12,668 nt of DNA from the NCBI GenBank assembly GCA_001805845.1, contig MHHA01000030.1, positions 10,710-23,377 of the forward strand, given 5' to 3'. This DNA is from Omnitrophica WOR_2 bacterium RIFCSPLOWO2_12_FULL_46_30. Lineage in GTDB: Bacteria > Omnitrophota > Gorgyraeia > Gygaellales > UBA12090. How positions within the stretch are numbered: position 1 is the stretch's first letter; each line of letters begins with the position of its first letter. The notes under the pieces were generated by a model. It was not told the DNA's origin. It searched no databases and saw only the letters and a list, made by a program, of their open reading frames with translations. The translations under genes and the position numbers were made by a program. This document shows, in pieces, positions 11,713 to 12,668 of this stretch.

Positions 11713-12668
11713 TCAGGATAAAAGTATATCTATTCTTAAAATCCTGCCTTGGCGAATCTCATCAGCAATAGGCGGGATTAAAGATGCGGACTGAAAACTA
11801 AGTTTATTTTTATCCATAGATTCTATGGTGATTTCTTTTACCTTTGCGGCATATTTGCCAAAGGTATCTTTTCTTCCCGGATTATGATATACCACTAAGG
11901 TCTTATTGAGGAATTTGAAGGCGAAGGTATTTTTGGGAAAGCCGTTTTCTTCTTTTTGGCTAAAGAGCCAGCCGGGTAAAATCGGCTTAAATTCCAGACA
12001 GAGTTTTTTCTCGCTGTCTAAATAAAACGGATGCCCGCCTACGCACATACACAGCCAGATACTGATAAATTCGGCGGTTGAGCCGCTTAAACGGGCCACA
12101 AAACCGTTTCCGTGCAATCTTTCGTCAGGAAAGGCGCTGGAGACCAGAAATGAAGAATTCTCTAAGATGCTTCTGCCATATCGGCCGGGGTTCTGAAAGG
12201 GAATCAAAACATTCTTAAAGTCATCAAAGAATTCCTTATATAATCCGTTCTTGAGCAGCTCTAAGATATACTTATATTCCATATGCAGCCATACGGACTC
12301 ATTCTCAAGCCACCCCGGAGTAAAATTCCGGCAGCGGCCGATTTCCTCAGGGCAAGTTTCCAGAGGCGCGCTGACCTTATACATTTTGAGCTTTTTGTCA
12401 TAAAGCCGGGATTTGCGCACCGCCGCAAACACTTCCCGCGCCTTCTCCTGGTTATGGACAACCCGCAGATAATGCATTGGCCCTTCTAAGAATAAAGGCA
12501 GGGGGACCTGCTTGAATTTAAGCGGCATGATTACAGGAGCAGAGCCGCTATCTTCCAAAAGCTTATAATCGGTAACTTCATTAATAAAATATGAATAATG
12601 CAGTTTGGCGCTTTTATCATAGGCCTTTTCTAAGCCGGAATTTATTTTATTCAGGAAACAGCCAAAGA
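11713..12668 (-). CDS. Cellobiose-phosphorylase-like (GH94/GT36-type) protein, C-terminal part
   Basis: The frame is open to the window edge, so the start lies outside; 318 residues are visible. NESVWLHMEYKYILELL followed by a helical region, then YGRSILENSSFLVSSAF, LHGNGFVARLSGSTAEFI and, near the end, LEFKPILPGWLF and VVYHNPGR, match the C-terminal half of the (alpha/alpha)6 barrel and the closing beta domain of GH94/GT36-type enzymes. These cleave or transfer beta-linked disaccharide units by phosphorolysis. The catalytic acid region would be upstream and cannot be judged, and some relatives are domains of very large cyclic-glucan synthase-like proteins. A TTG at 12558 is not a convincing start because the frame clearly continues beyond it. 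Confidence 0.72.
   Translation of the reverse strand, partial: FGCFLNKINSGLEKAYDKSAKLHYSYFINEVTDYKLLEDSGSAPVIMPLKFKQVPLPLFLEGPMHYLRVVHNQEKAREVFAAVRKSRLYDKKLKMYKVSAPLETCPEEIGRCRNFTPGWLENESVWLHMEYKYILELLKNGLYKEFFDDFKNVLIPFQNPGRYGRSILENSSFLVSSAFPDERLHGNGFVARLSGSTAEFISIWLCMCVGGHPFYLDSEKKLCLEFKPILPGWLFSQKEENGFPKNTFAFKFLNKTLVVYHNPGRKDTFGKYAAKVKEITIESMDKNKLSFQSASLIPPIADEIRQGRILRIDILLS

Noticed and set aside
12556..12558. TTG as the start of the GH94-like gene
   Set aside because: The frame is open and continues in the same style to the window edge, so the gene is truncated by the window.

Overview
The window looks like part of the chromosome of an uncultured, probably anaerobic bacterium. An Omnitrophota-like member of the PVC superphylum is the best guess, by inference only. 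Supporting points are a Minf_1886/TIGR04138-type protein (a family I know mainly from Verrucomicrobia and Planctomycetes), a four-subunit pyruvate:ferredoxin oxidoreductase with its own ferredoxin, a GH94/GT36-like enzyme, and a SpoVG carrying a zinc ribbon. Almost every gene lies on the minus strand; one gene lies on the plus strand.

Reading leftwards from the right edge: the C-terminal part of a cellobiose-phosphorylase-like enzyme (11713 to the edge) comes first. Next is a compact unit of YbaB/EbfC, a two-CxxC zinc-ribbon protein and the Minf_1886-type protein (11601-10690). The porG-porD-porA-porB-ferredoxin operon follows (10621-7466); it oxidises a 2-oxoacid, most likely pyruvate, to an acyl-CoA and reduces ferredoxin. 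A membrane-anchored SurA_N/PpiD-like chaperone (6275-7456, +) converges on the ferredoxin gene and is divergent from a stand-alone CheY-like receiver (6141-5761). An orphan long-form hisG (5700-4822) is next. A 440-bp gap full of palindromes follows and holds an unlisted 32-residue AURKAIP1/COX24 (mS38/bS22-like) ribosomal protein gene. The last block is a TPR membrane protein, split transketolase (N then C subunit), ispE and spoVG, with what may be the first bases of a tRNA-Gln at the left edge. This block is tight, with TAATG or 14-nt overlaps, except for one insertion between the transketolase halves.

The notable feature is how often small sequence elements punctuate otherwise tight operons. 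A 56-bp insertion with perfect 10-bp inverted ends and a 5-bp target duplication sits between porA and porB; removing it in thought restores an ATGA overlap. A crippled four-helix-bundle (S23/IVP-type) ORF, flanked by inverted repeats, separates the transketolase halves. Paired palindromes are translated inside IspE and in the C-terminal tail of the transketolase C subunit. GCAGGC palindromes sit in two 5' leaders, and short perfect tandem duplications mark several gene ends. Candidate sigma70 promoters with clear -10 boxes lie before hisG, the receiver gene, the SurA_N gene, porG and ybaB. Those of hisG and the SurA_N gene are so close to the start codon that the mRNAs would be leaderless.
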